DNA from: JAJKIP01 sp040509055
Lineage (GTDB): Bacteria > Bacteroidota > Bacteroidia > Chitinophagales > Chitinophagaceae
NCBI GenBank assembly: GCA_040509055.1
Contig: JBEVLT010000470.1
Location: 1 to 14,499, forward strand
DNA length: 14,499 bases
Direction of reading: 5' to 3'
Part shown: positions 1 to 7,953 of the stretch, piece by piece
Layout: the number at the start of each line of letters is the position of its first letter
Numbering within the stretch: position 1 is the stretch's first letter
Program-made: the position numbers and the translations under genes
The notes under the pieces: model-generated
Database searches by the model: none
What the model saw: the letters and a program-made list of their open reading frames with translations, nothing else
What the model was told of the DNA's origin: nothing

Positions 1-338
1 TGAAAAACAACCCGGAGCAGTTCCCGCTTTAGTGTGTCACCAACCAACCTGGCGTTTTCCCGTACTCTGTCGATGCTGATATAAATTTCACCTTCCACCG
101 GCTGACCCGGGGCGGATAACTCAAACGTGATGATATCTGTATAATAGTCATGCTGCAGGTATTGCCTGTTTATTTCGAGCAGCCGTTTGTCTGAGCAAAA
201 GATATAATTAAGGGCCCGAAGCGGGCGCCGTTCCTTCTTGAACACGGACCTTATAAAAGCTTTGAGTTGCGTTCGCTGCCGGAGGCTTACCGGTGCTTCG
301 AAGAAGAAATGAATCTGGCCAGGGACCTTCATTGACAT
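1..338 (-). CDS. ybeY: YbeY endoribonuclease (16S rRNA maturation), N-terminal part
   Basis: The minus strand is open from an ATG at 338 to the window edge, giving about 112 residues with no stop. The translation contains YLQHDYYTDIITFEL followed by GEIYISIDRVRENA, which matches the conserved core of YbeY (UPF0054), a zinc-dependent endoribonuclease involved in 16S rRNA 3' end maturation and ribosome quality control in the cytoplasm. The zinc-binding HGxLHLxGYDH block would lie just past base 1, so the catalytic site is not visible. A second in-frame ATG at 332 is an alternative start. The gene is divergent from feoA with only 54 bases between the starts. Family assignment is confident; completeness and catalytic residues cannot be judged here. 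Confidence 0.9.
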   Translation of the reverse strand, partial: MSMKVPGQIHFFFEAPVSLRQRTQLKAFIRSVFKKERRPLRALNYIFCSDKRLLEINRQYLQHDYYTDIITFELSAPGQPVEGEIYISIDRVRENARLVGDTLKRELLRVVF

Positions 339-374
339 TTTCAAAATTCGTAAACAAACCACAGAATACAATGG

Positions 375-382
375 TAGTTTTG
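375..382 (+). promoter_or_regulatory. Possible -7 box for feoA-nadD
   Basis: TAGTTTTG fits the Bacteroidota TAnnTTTG -7 consensus and lies 10 bases before the feoA ATG. No TTTG -33 box is present at the expected 19-21 base spacing, and the implied leader would be only a few bases, so this is weak. Confidence 0.3.
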
Positions 383-392
383 CCGGGCGATT

Positions 393-620
393 ATGAAAAA
401 ACTTTCCCAGCTGAAACCCGGACAAAAGGCGATCATTCGTGAGTTTAATAACCAGGAGATTCACCTGAAACTGATGGAGATGGGCTGCCTGCCGGGTGAA
501 CCGATCTCTGTAGAAAAAACGGCTCCCCTTGGAGGACCGGTCTCCGTATCCGTGGCCGGCTATACCCTAAGCCTGCGCAGGGATGAGGCCGACCTGATCA
601 TTGTTGATATAATTAATTGA
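393..620 (+). CDS. feoA: FeoA-domain ferrous iron transport protein
   Basis: This 75-residue cytoplasmic protein is a stand-alone FeoA domain with an SH3-like fold. The sequence shows the family pattern: an N-terminal LKPGQKAIIREF strand, then KLMEMGCLPGEPISV, an APLGGPVSV turn, and the closing GYTLSLRRDEADLIIV (residues about 57-72). FeoA is a small accessory partner of the FeoB Fe2+ permease, and its exact role (gating or regulation of FeoB) is debated. Length is typical for free-standing FeoA. Only 15 bases separate its stop from nadD, so the two are probably co-transcribed. feoB itself lies about 3.4 kb away on the opposite strand, whereas many Bacteroidota keep feoA beside feoB or fused to it. 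Confidence 0.93.
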   Translation: MKKLSQLKPGQKAIIREFNNQEIHLKLMEMGCLPGEPISVEKTAPLGGPVSVSVAGYTLSLRRDEADLIIVDIIN

Positions 621-635
621 TTTTCAATTATTTAT

Positions 636-1208
636 ATGAAAATAGGCCTTTATTTCGGCTCGTTTAACCCTGTACATACCGGTCACCTCATCATTGCCAG
701 CTATATGCTGAATGAAACCGACCTGGAACGGATCTGGTTCGTGGTTTCTCCTCAAAACCCGCTGAAAGCTGCCGGCTCGCTCCTGAATGAATACAACCGG
801 CTGCACCTGCTGCGGCTTGCGACCGAAGACGACAACCGCATGAAAGTGTCCGATATCGAATTTACTCTTCCCAAACCATCCTATACGGCGGTGACCCTGG
901 CCCACCTGCAGGAGAAATACCCGGAACATGAATTTTTCATCATCATGGGCAGCGACAGTTTTGGCAACCTGCACAAATGGAAAAATTACGAATGGATCGT
1001 TTCCCATTACCCGATCTACGTATACAAACGCCCCGGGTTTGACATCGATAATAGCCTGAAGGCCCAATTGACTGTGATGGACGCTCCCTTGCTCCAGATC
1101 TCTGCCACGCAGGTACGTGAGTGGGTCCGCGATGGCAAGTCCATCCGCTACATGGTGCCGGAAAAAGTAAGGGAAGAGATCGGCCGGAGCGGCTATTATA
1201 AAAAATGA
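636..1208 (+). CDS. nadD: Nicotinate-nucleotide adenylyltransferase (NadD)
   Basis: The 190-residue cytoplasmic enzyme transfers AMP from ATP to nicotinate mononucleotide, making deamido-NAD in NAD biosynthesis. Visible nucleotidyltransferase signatures are GSFNPVHTGH (residues 8-17, with the HxGH active-site motif), SPQNPLK (38-44), MGSDSF (104-109) and ISATQVRE near 155-162, the C-terminal SxTxxR-type ATP-binding motif. The length (about 190-200) is normal for bacterial NadD. The ATG start directly precedes the first beta strand, leaving no room for another start. It follows feoA by 15 bases. Its TGA stop abuts the stop of the convergent chrA gene. Identification is secure. Confidence 0.97.
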   Translation: MKIGLYFGSFNPVHTGHLIIASYMLNETDLERIWFVVSPQNPLKAAGSLLNEYNRLHLLRLATEDDNRMKVSDIEFTLPKPSYTAVTLAHLQEKYPEHEFFIIMGSDSFGNLHKWKNYEWIVSHYPIYVYKRPGFDIDNSLKAQLTVMDAPLLQISATQVREWVRDGKSIRYMVPEKVREEIGRSGYYKK

Positions 1209-2465
1209 TCAGAACAGGTAGCCCAGCAACAGGCAGGCCGCTACGGTAAGCGGCGCGGGGATGCGCGTATAAATGAGCAACAGCAGCGTGCTCAGGATCA
1301 CCGTTACATTCAGCAGGCTGATGGTCTTTGGCTCGATCAGCGAAATATCTTTCATGATATAAAAAGTAGAGCCGATCATGATACCGACTACGGCAGCATT
1401 GATGCCTTCCAGCGACCGGTACACAGCCGCATACTTTTTCAGGTTGTTCCAGATGGGATAAAAGAAAAGGACCAGCAGGGCGCTGGGCAGGAAAATGGCA
1501 ACGGTACCGATGAGGCAGCCAAGCAGCTGCATGCCTGTTCTTTCCTGCGGTGTATTCCCCAGGTCCTTCAGCGCCATACCACCCGTGAACGAGGCAATGG
1601 AAAAAACAGGCCCGGGTACCGCCCGTACAATGCCCATACCCGTATACATATCTTCTTTATCGATGGCGATAGCGCCGGGTTTTTTATCCTTTACCGCTTC
1701 AGGCCGCACGCTAAACTGCTCGTACATCATGGGCATCAGCACCTGCCCGCCGCCAAACACCAGGCTGCCCATCCGGTACGTATTTTCAAAAAGGTTGATG
1801 GGCGTACGGTTGGGCCAGTTATCGATGCGGGCCCGTTCGCTGATGACACCGGCTACAATAAAAATGATCCCGAACAGCCAGAAGTTCCACCATTTTATCT
1901 TCCTGGGTTTGCGCTCCGTTTGCGGAATACGTTTTTTGCTCAGGTTGGTCGTGATGCCACCCAGCACGATCAGCAGGGGAAATACCACGGGCAGGTTGAA
2001 GAACCAATAAGTGGCTGCTGTGGCCGCCAGCATGATCAGCCAGGTAATGGTATTGCGAACCGCATGCGGGAACGTGGTAATGCAGGCATACAGCAGGAAC
2101 CCCGCCGCCATAGGCGGAATGAACTTGAATATATCATTGTGCAGGGCCTTCTTATCGAAATAGTGCAGCAGGAAGGAAAAAGCGCCCATGAGCGTGCAGG
2201 CCGGCAGTATCCAGATGATGAGTGTGAGCACGGCCAGCGGCACTCCTCCTCTTTTGTAACCGATGAGCGTAACAGTTTGCGTGGATGAAGCTCCCGGCAG
2301 CAGCTGGCAGAATGCATTGTACTCCATCAGCTCGTCCTCTGTAACGTAGCGCCGCTGGCGCACAAAGGTCTTCATCATCATAGCCACATGCGCCTGCGGA
2401 CCGCCAAAGGCAGTGAGGCTGTACAGGAAAACAGCTTTTAAAAACGAGGCATGACGAAGTAACAT
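1209..2465 (-). CDS. chrA: Chromate transporter family protein, two CHR domains
   Basis: This integral inner-membrane protein of about 418 residues has the long bidomain form of the CHR family. The first domain carries AFGGPQAHVAMM near the N-terminus and LPGASSTQTVTLIGY. The second carries the paralogous FGGGQVLMPMMYEQF and VRAVPGPVFSIASFTGG. About ten hydrophobic segments alternate with short loops, and a basic cytoplasmic stretch near the middle separates the halves. Characterised members export chromate using the proton gradient; chromate as substrate here is family inference only. The ORF can be extended by two codons to a TTG at 2471, but the ATG at 2465 (TTG-CTC-ATG) is the more likely start. 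It is divergent from the amidohydrolase gene and convergent with nadD. Confidence 0.88.
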   Translation of the reverse strand: MLLRHASFLKAVFLYSLTAFGGPQAHVAMMMKTFVRQRRYVTEDELMEYNAFCQLLPGASSTQTVTLIGYKRGGVPLAVLTLIIWILPACTLMGAFSFLLHYFDKKALHNDIFKFIPPMAAGFLLYACITTFPHAVRNTITWLIMLAATAATYWFFNLPVVFPLLIVLGGITTNLSKKRIPQTERKPRKIKWWNFWLFGIIFIVAGVISERARIDNWPNRTPINLFENTYRMGSLVFGGGQVLMPMMYEQFSVRPEAVKDKKPGAIAIDKEDMYTGMGIVRAVPGPVFSIASFTGGMALKDLGNTPQERTGMQLLGCLIGTVAIFLPSALLVLFFYPIWNNLKKYAAVYRSLEGINAAVVGIMIGSTFYIMKDISLIEPKTISLLNVTVILSTLLLLIYTRIPAPLTVAACLLLGYLF

Positions 2466-2487
2466 GAGCAAATAAATATAGAAAAAT

Positions 2488-2503
2488 TCCGGGTAAGCCC
2501 GGA
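2488..2503. repeat. Small perfect inverted repeat between divergent genes
   Basis: TCCGGG-TAAG-CCCGGA forms a 6-bp stem with a 4-base loop in the short region shared by the chrA and amidohydrolase starts. It could be an operator or just a chance hairpin; there is no second copy in the window that I noticed. Confidence 0.35.
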
Positions 2504-2557
2504 TGAATACAATGGTGCAAACTCCTTTTTATGGTAAATTCATCGAAACTTTCCGGA

Positions 2558-3847
2558 ATGAGAAGAATCACTGCCTTATTGCTGATCGTACTGGTGGGGG
2601 CTGCGGGATTACAGGCACAACTTCGCAACAAAATCGCTGCCGCCATCGACAAAATAGAACCGCAATGCATTGCCTGGCGGAAAGATATTCACCAGCACCC
2701 TGAACTGGGCAACCGCGAAGTCAGGACGGCCGGCCTGGTAGCCGCCCACCTGAAAAAGCTGGGACTGGAAGTAAAAGAGGGCGTGGCCAAAACCGGCGTG
2801 GTGGGCATACTTCGTGGTGCCAAGCCGGGGCCCTGCATAGCCCTGCGCGCCGATATGGACGGGCTGCCCATTGTAGAAAATGCCAACCTGCCCTATGCCT
2901 CGCAGGTGAAAACAACCTATAACGGTCAGCAGGTCGGTGTGATGCATGCCTGCGGGCATGATACCCATGTGGCCATCCTGCTAAGCGTGGCCGAGGTGCT
3001 GGCCGGACTAAAAAGCGAGCTGAAAGGAACGGTAAAGTTTATTTTTCAGCCGGCAGAGGAAGGCCCTCCCGAGGGAGAAGAAGGCGGGGCCGAACTGATG
3101 GTAAAAGAAGGCGTGATGGACAACCCGAAAGTGGATGCCGTGTTCGGGCTGCACATCGAATCCAATATCGAAGCCGGGCATATCGAGTACAAACCCGGGG
3201 CTTTTATGGCTTCGTCAGACTGGTTCCGGATCAAAGTAAAGGGCCGGGGCAGTCATGGGTCGCAGCCCTGGCTGGGGGTAGACCCGATCGCCGTATCGGC
3301 GCAGATCATCGAAGGCCTGCAAAACATCGTGAGCCGGCAATCGGAACTGACGAAGGGGCCGGTGGTGATCACGGTGGGCAAGATCAATGGCGGCGTGCGG
3401 AATAATATCATCCCGGAAGAATGCGTGATGGATGGAACGATCCGTACACTTGACAGCAAAATGCAGGAGCTGGTGCACGAAAAAATAAAATGGACAGCCA
3501 CGAAGATCGCCGAAGCCGGCGGTGCCACTGCCGAAGTAACCATCGATGGCAGAACACTGGTAACTTATAATACGCCGGAACTGGTGCAGCAAATGCTTCC
3601 TTCGCTGCAGGCCGCCGCCGGTGCAGCCAACGTTCGCGAGCGGGAATGGGTGACCGGCGCCGAGGATTTTTCGTTTTATGGTACCAGGGCGCCTTCCTTC
3701 TTCTTTTACCTCGGCGGCATGCCGACAGGAAATGATCCTAAACTGGCGCCCCCGCATCATACCGCCGCCTTTTTTGTAGACGATGCAGGAATGAAAACAG
3801 GCATCAGGGCTTTTTGCCAGCTGGTGATGGATTATATGAAACTATAA
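2558..3847 (+). CDS. Secreted M20D-type amidohydrolase/carboxypeptidase
   Basis: This is a zinc metallo-amidohydrolase of the M20D family (relatives hydrolyse N-acyl or peptide-like amide bonds), about 429 residues from the chosen ATG. That start gives a clean signal peptide, MRRITALLLIVLVGAAGLQA, with likely cleavage before Q; the ATG at 2531 would add nine unlikely residues. Metal-site motifs visible with this numbering are HACGHDTH (C132, H134), PAEEGP (E167, E168), GLHIES (H199) and PPHHTAAF (H400/H401). The lid/dimer domain has RGSHGSQPWLGVDPI, a variant of the more usual HGAxPH and characteristic of a subgroup of M20D proteins. It probably acts in the periplasm. The substrate cannot be read from the sequence. 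It converges with feoB. Confidence 0.88.
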   Translation: MRRITALLLIVLVGAAGLQAQLRNKIAAAIDKIEPQCIAWRKDIHQHPELGNREVRTAGLVAAHLKKLGLEVKEGVAKTGVVGILRGAKPGPCIALRADMDGLPIVENANLPYASQVKTTYNGQQVGVMHACGHDTHVAILLSVAEVLAGLKSELKGTVKFIFQPAEEGPPEGEEGGAELMVKEGVMDNPKVDAVFGLHIESNIEAGHIEYKPGAFMASSDWFRIKVKGRGSHGSQPWLGVDPIAVSAQIIEGLQNIVSRQSELTKGPVVITVGKINGGVRNNIIPEECVMDGTIRTLDSKMQELVHEKIKWTATKIAEAGGATAEVTIDGRTLVTYNTPELVQQMLPSLQAAAGAANVREREWVTGAEDFSFYGTRAPSFFFYLGGMPTGNDPKLAPPHHTAAFFVDDAGMKTGIRAFCQLVMDYMKL

Positions 3848-3926
3848 AAAATTGATGGCTTAGCTCAGGTAGAAGAAATAACGATCAGGGCAATAAAAGG
3901 TCTTCGGCATTTGTCCGGCGAAATCA

Positions 3927-3965
3927 CAAACATACCGGCACAGTATCGTCATCTGTGAATGTTTG
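3927..3965. terminator. Bipartite hairpin between convergent genes (possible terminator)
   Basis: In the 162-base gap between the amidohydrolase and feoB, CAAACAT pairs perfectly with ATGTTTG (7 bp). Inside this, CACAG pairs with CTGTG (5 bp) around a 9-base loop, with a 5/1 internal loop between the stems. No strong T-tract follows on either strand, so a Rho-independent terminator is only a possibility. It may act as a 3' stabilising structure. The rest of this gap shows nothing else I can support. Confidence 0.4.
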
Positions 3966-4009
3966 GGGAAAAGTGCTTTCTGATTTTTATTCCACCTGAA
4001 TCAGCGGGC

Positions 4010-6124
4010 TTATTTCAATAACTGGTAAGCGATCAGGCTCATTACATAGGCCAGCCCGGTCATGTAAAACAGCTGTATCAGCGGCCATTTCCAGCTGCGG
4101 GTTTCCCGTTTTACGATCGCCAGGGTGCTCATGCACTGCATGGCGAATAAATAAAAGATCATCAGCGATACACCGGTGGCCAGCGTATATACCGGGGTAC
4201 CGTCAGCCCGTGTAGCTGTACGCATCTTTTCTTTCAAAGGCTCTTCATTGTCCTGGTCTTCCACGCTGTAGAGAGTGGCCATGGTGCCGACAAATACTTC
4301 GCGGGCTGCAAACGAGGTGATCAGGGCGATACCGATCTTCCAGTCATAGCCCAACGGAGTTATGATCGGCTCGATCTTCTGGCCCAGGATGCCGGCCCAG
4401 GAGTTTTGGAGCTTTTCCGCATGATAAATTTTTTCGGCTTCCGCCTCGTCTGCGCCGGGAATGGCTATTGCCTGTTCATACCGGTTCTTCACCGCATCCA
4501 TACGATGGCCTGGGCCGAACGAGCTCAGGGCCCAAAGCACCAGGCTGATCACCATGATCACTTTACCGGCATCCACTACAAAAATCTTTGCCTTGCTCCA
4601 CATGGTCTGCAGGATGTTCTTCCACCGCGGCGATCGGTACACCGGCAGCTCAAGGATGAAAAAGCTTTTCTCTTTGATATGGATAAACCATTTGGCTACA
4701 TACGATACAATCAGCGCCATGACGACGCCCAGCAGGTACAGGCCCAGCATCACCAGGCCCTGCACACCGATAAAGCCCAGCAGGTAACGGTTGGGAATGA
4801 CCAGGCCGATGAGAATGGTATACACCGGCAGCCGCGCCGAGCAGCTCATCAGGGGTGTAATGAGGATGGTCAGCAGCCGCTCCTTGCGGTTTTCGATATT
4901 GCGGGCGCTCATCACTGCGGGAATGGCGCAGGCAAACCCGCTGATCATCGGCATTACGCTTTTGCCATTCAGCCCCACGCTTCGCATCAGCCGGTCGGTA
5001 AGAAAGCTGATGCGCGCCATGTAGCCGGTATCCTCCAGGATGGTGATCAGCCCGAAAAGGATAGCGATCTGCGGCACGAAAATGACGATGCCGCCAAGCC
5101 CGGCAATGAGCCCGTTGGTCAGCAGGTCTGTCCAGGTATTGTCCGGCAACGATCCGGCCACCCAGCCGCTGAACGACGCAAAAGCCGAATCGATCCAGTC
5201 CATGGGATAGCTGGCCAGCCAGAACACACTCTGAAACAGCAGGTACAGTACCGTCAGCAGGATCACGTAGCCCCAGCGGCGGTGCAGCAGCACATGGTCC
5301 AGCCGCTCGGTAAACAAAGATTTCTGCAGGGGATCGGGCTCGGATACAGCCACCTGCATAATATGACGGATGCGGGCATAGCGCTGCAATATTTCTTCGG
5401 CCTGGGTGCGGGTGGGGTTGAAGCGGCTGGTCTGTTCAATCATTTCGATGGCCTGTTGCTGCGCCTGCTCCAGGTTGAACGACTCATGGTTAATAAGATA
5501 ATGAATAGCCGTATAATCGCTGATACGGGGCAACAGTTTTTTCACGTCTTCCACAGCTTCCGGCGCCAGGGCCCGTGAATCGATGAAATCGGTGACCGGG
5601 ATCCTGTAAAGGCCCTGGGCCGTCTGTTCCACCGCTTTCTTCAGGGCCGGGATGCCTTTTTGCTTTCGGGGGTTCACAGCCACCACCGGTACGCCCAGCT
5701 CACGCTCCAGTTCCGTAATGTCGATCTTGATGCCTTTGCGGGCCGCGATGTCCGTCATGGTCAGCGCCACCACCACCGGTATTTTCAGGTCGATGAGCTG
5801 GGTGCAAAAAAGCAGGTTACGCTTCAGGTTGCTGGCATCGGCCACAGCGATAACGATATCGGGTTTGATGTCCCGGTCCTGGTCCAGCAATACTTTATAG
5901 CTTACCCATTCATCCAGCCGGCGCGGGTACAGGCTATAGGTGCCGGGCAGGTCGATGATCTCTGCTTCGAACGAAGGGAGCGAGGCGGCTCCGGTTTTTT
6001 TATCTACCGTCACACCCGGAAAGTTGCCGACGCGCTGGTTTAGTCCCGTAAGGCTGTTGAATAAGGAGCTTTTCCCGCTGTTGGGATTGCCCACCAATGC
6101 TATATGTATCCTTCGCTTTTCCAA
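4010..6124 (-). CDS. feoB: Ferrous iron transport protein B (FeoB)
   Basis: FeoB is the inner-membrane Fe2+ permease with a cytoplasmic GTPase domain. The 704-residue protein has G1 GNPNSGKS (12-19), the switch region around T39, G3 DLPG (58-61), a G4-position TMTD (122-125) and a G5-region NPRKQKG (151-157). A helical spacer follows to about residue 275. The membrane domain contains both Gate motifs, CAIPAVMSARN with C399 and MSCSARLPVY with C428, and TSFAAREVFVG (603-613). Residue 122 is Thr where the GTPase consensus has Asn. No ATG exists upstream before an in-frame stop, so the start is a TTG at 6124 that places MEKRRIHIALVG directly before the G1 strand. No FeoA domain is fused. It is divergent from the M28 peptidase gene. 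Confidence 0.95.
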   Translation of the reverse strand: MEKRRIHIALVGNPNSGKSSLFNSLTGLNQRVGNFPGVTVDKKTGAASLPSFEAEIIDLPGTYSLYPRRLDEWVSYKVLLDQDRDIKPDIVIAVADASNLKRNLLFCTQLIDLKIPVVVALTMTDIAARKGIKIDITELERELGVPVVAVNPRKQKGIPALKKAVEQTAQGLYRIPVTDFIDSRALAPEAVEDVKKLLPRISDYTAIHYLINHESFNLEQAQQQAIEMIEQTSRFNPTRTQAEEILQRYARIRHIMQVAVSEPDPLQKSLFTERLDHVLLHRRWGYVILLTVLYLLFQSVFWLASYPMDWIDSAFASFSGWVAGSLPDNTWTDLLTNGLIAGLGGIVIFVPQIAILFGLITILEDTGYMARISFLTDRLMRSVGLNGKSVMPMISGFACAIPAVMSARNIENRKERLLTILITPLMSCSARLPVYTILIGLVIPNRYLLGFIGVQGLVMLGLYLLGVVMALIVSYVAKWFIHIKEKSFFILELPVYRSPRWKNILQTMWSKAKIFVVDAGKVIMVISLVLWALSSFGPGHRMDAVKNRYEQAIAIPGADEAEAEKIYHAEKLQNSWAGILGQKIEPIITPLGYDWKIGIALITSFAAREVFVGTMATLYSVEDQDNEEPLKEKMRTATRADGTPVYTLATGVSLMIFYLFAMQCMSTLAIVKRETRSWKWPLIQLFYMTGLAYVMSLIAYQLLK

Positions 6125-6131
6125 AATCCAG

Positions 6132-6139
6132 CAAAAATA
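6132..6139 (-). promoter_or_regulatory. Possible -7 box for feoB
   Basis: On the minus strand TATTTTTG matches TAnnTTTG exactly, 7 bases before the TTG start of feoB. No TTTG lies 19-21 bases upstream, and the leader would be almost absent, so a chance match is quite possible. Confidence 0.25.
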
Positions 6140-6258
6140 GCCGCCGGCAGCAATAATGATTTACGAATTTCGGTTTTATACGCAGCACCCCTGTTAAAAG
6201 TTTTGAAGCGCTGCAGAGATTTGACGTCCGCATGTGAAAGAAAAACAAACACCGTCAA

Positions 6259-6266
6259 TACCTTTG
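6259..6266 (+). promoter_or_regulatory. -7 promoter box for the M28 peptidase unit
   Basis: TACCTTTG is an exact match to the Bacteroidota TAnnTTTG -7 element. It lies 19 bases before the ATG at 6286, leaving a short leader of plausible length. A recognisable TTTG -33 box is not seen at the standard spacing, so the call rests on the -7 box and its position. Confidence 0.5.
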
Positions 6267-6285
6267 CGGTTCAATAAAACCCGTT

Positions 6286-7932
6286 ATGAACCGTATCTAC
6301 CTGGTGTTTTTCTTCGTGCTTATATCGGCAGCTTCTTTTTCGCAAAAGCTCAACAAAGCAGATAAAGCCATGCTGGCCAACCTGAAAACGCATATCGCCT
6401 ACCTGGCGGATGACAAGCTGGAAGGAAGAAGAGCTGGCAGTGCCGGTGAAAAGCTGGCCGGTGAATACATCAGCTCCGCCTTCAGCACGATCGGTTTATC
6501 ACCCCGCGGCACGGACGGGTATTACCAGGCGTTCGATATCAACGAAGGCAAAGAGATCGGTACCGATAATTATTTTTCCGTGAACGGGAAAAACCTGGTT
6601 GCAGGCAAAGAGTATTTTCCTTTCCCCTTCAGCCCGGCCAAAACCATCGAGGCCTCACCGGCCATTGCGCTGCAGGAGCCGGACATGCCCTGGTTTATCA
6701 ACCTGCAGGAAGTGCTGACAGAAAACAGCCAAAATCCACATTTCGACCTGTCTGATTATATTAAAACCAATTGCAGGAAAGCATACGGTAAAGGCGCTTC
6801 GGCCGTGATTCTCTACAACAGCTCTTCTATCGAAGACAAGCTGGTGTTCGACGCAAAAGACAAGACCGAAATGTTCCCGATACCGGTGCTCTATGTATCG
6901 AGGGACGCAGCCGCTACTTATTTCGCCGACGAAACAGCCACGATGAACATCCGGATCAGGACCGGCATTTCGGCAAAGAAAAGGACCGGCCACAATGTGG
7001 TAGGGTATATTGATAACGCGGCTACGACTACGGTTATCCTCGGCGCCCACTTTGATCACCTGGGTTACGGTGAGGATGGTAACTCCATGCTGCGGACCGG
7101 CGAAAAGCTGATCCACAACGGCGCCGATGACAATGCCAGCGGCACCGCTGCGCTGATAGAACTGGCGCGCCTGCTGAAAAAGTCAAAAGCAAAAAATAAT
7201 AACTATCTTTTTATTGCTTTTTCAGGCGAGGAGCTGGGGCTGTACGGTTCAAAATATTTCGTGGAGCACCCGACCATCGACCTGGCCAAAGCCAACTACA
7301 TGATCAACATGGATATGGTGGGCCGGCTGAACGACAGCACGAAGGCCCTGGCGATTGGCGGTTACGGCACTTCGCCGCAGTGGGCCGCGGTGATCCGTGC
7401 ACAGGACAAGAAGCTGCCCTTTGTCATAAAAATCGACTCGAGCGGAACCGGGCCCAGCGATCATACTTCGTTTTACCGCAAGGATATACCGGTCCTGTTT
7501 TTCTTTACCGGGCAGCACCGGGACTATCACCGGCCAAGCGACGATGCCGACCGCATCAATTACGAAGGCGAGCTGCAGGTGATCAATTATATCGAACGGG
7601 TAATTACGGAGCTGAACGGGCAGGCTCAAAAGCTGACCTTTGCCAAAACAAGGGAAACGCAGGTATCCACCTCTTCTTTCCGTGTTACGCTCGGCATCAT
7701 GCCGGATTATACCTATAGCGGTACCGGGGTAAGAGCCGATGGGGTAACGGACGGGCGGCCTGCTGCCAAAGCCGGGTTGAAAGCAGGCGATGTGATCATC
7801 CAGCTGGGCGATCATGCCGTGAGCTCGGTAGAAACGTATATGCAGGCGCTGAATAAATTCAACAAGGGCGAAAAAACAAAAGTGAAGTTCAAACGGGGCA
7901 GCGACCTGCTGGAAGCCGAAGTGCAGTTTTAA
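6286..7932 (+). CDS. Secreted M28-family zinc aminopeptidase with PA insert and PDZ domain
   Basis: This 548-residue exported metallopeptidase starts with the signal peptide MNRIYLVFFFVLISAASFSQ. Residues about 85-240 resemble a PA-type insert. The M28 catalytic core carries two-zinc ligands and the catalytic acid in order: GAHFDH (H255), GADDNASG (D281/D282), GEELGL (E315/E316), NMDMVGR (D343) and QHRDYHRPSDD (H415). A C-terminal PDZ-like domain (about 455-548) contains GRPAAKAGLKAGDVIIQLGD. Relatives are broad aminopeptidases that release N-terminal amino acids in the periplasm or outside the cell; the exact substrate is unknown. It has its own -7 box and probably starts a unit continuing into the next gene 21 bases downstream. 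All metal ligands are present, so it is predicted to be active. Confidence 0.92.
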   Translation: MNRIYLVFFFVLISAASFSQKLNKADKAMLANLKTHIAYLADDKLEGRRAGSAGEKLAGEYISSAFSTIGLSPRGTDGYYQAFDINEGKEIGTDNYFSVNGKNLVAGKEYFPFPFSPAKTIEASPAIALQEPDMPWFINLQEVLTENSQNPHFDLSDYIKTNCRKAYGKGASAVILYNSSSIEDKLVFDAKDKTEMFPIPVLYVSRDAAATYFADETATMNIRIRTGISAKKRTGHNVVGYIDNAATTTVILGAHFDHLGYGEDGNSMLRTGEKLIHNGADDNASGTAALIELARLLKKSKAKNNNYLFIAFSGEELGLYGSKYFVEHPTIDLAKANYMINMDMVGRLNDSTKALAIGGYGTSPQWAAVIRAQDKKLPFVIKIDSSGTGPSDHTSFYRKDIPVLFFFTGQHRDYHRPSDDADRINYEGELQVINYIERVITELNGQAQKLTFAKTRETQVSTSSFRVTLGIMPDYTYSGTGVRADGVTDGRPAAKAGLKAGDVIIQLGDHAVSSVETYMQALNKFNKGEKTKVKFKRGSDLLEAEVQF

Positions 7933-7953
7933 TTTAATAGCCAACTACCAACT

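Noticed and set aside
2531..2557. Upstream ATG start for the amidohydrolase
   Set aside because: It would put nine polar residues before an otherwise ideal signal peptide; the ATG at 2558 fits better.
3857..3873. tRNA-like phrase (GGCTTAGCTCAGGTAGA) downstream of the amidohydrolase
   Set aside because: It resembles a tRNA D-arm, but there is no matching D-stem 3' side, anticodon arm, T-loop or acceptor pairing, so it is probably chance.
4406..5578. Long plus-strand ORF (390 codons) opposite feoB
   Set aside because: It lies fully inside feoB, which has all family motifs; the antisense translation is low-quality and unlike any family I recognise.
1209..6124. A metal-handling cluster linking the chromate-type transporter with feoA/feoB
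   Set aside because: The genes are on different strands with separate regulatory regions and housekeeping genes between; proximity alone does not support a joint function.
7249..7944. Minus-strand ORF (231 codons) opposite the M28 peptidase
   Set aside because: The sense strand has complete metal-binding and PDZ motifs, so this is an antisense shadow.
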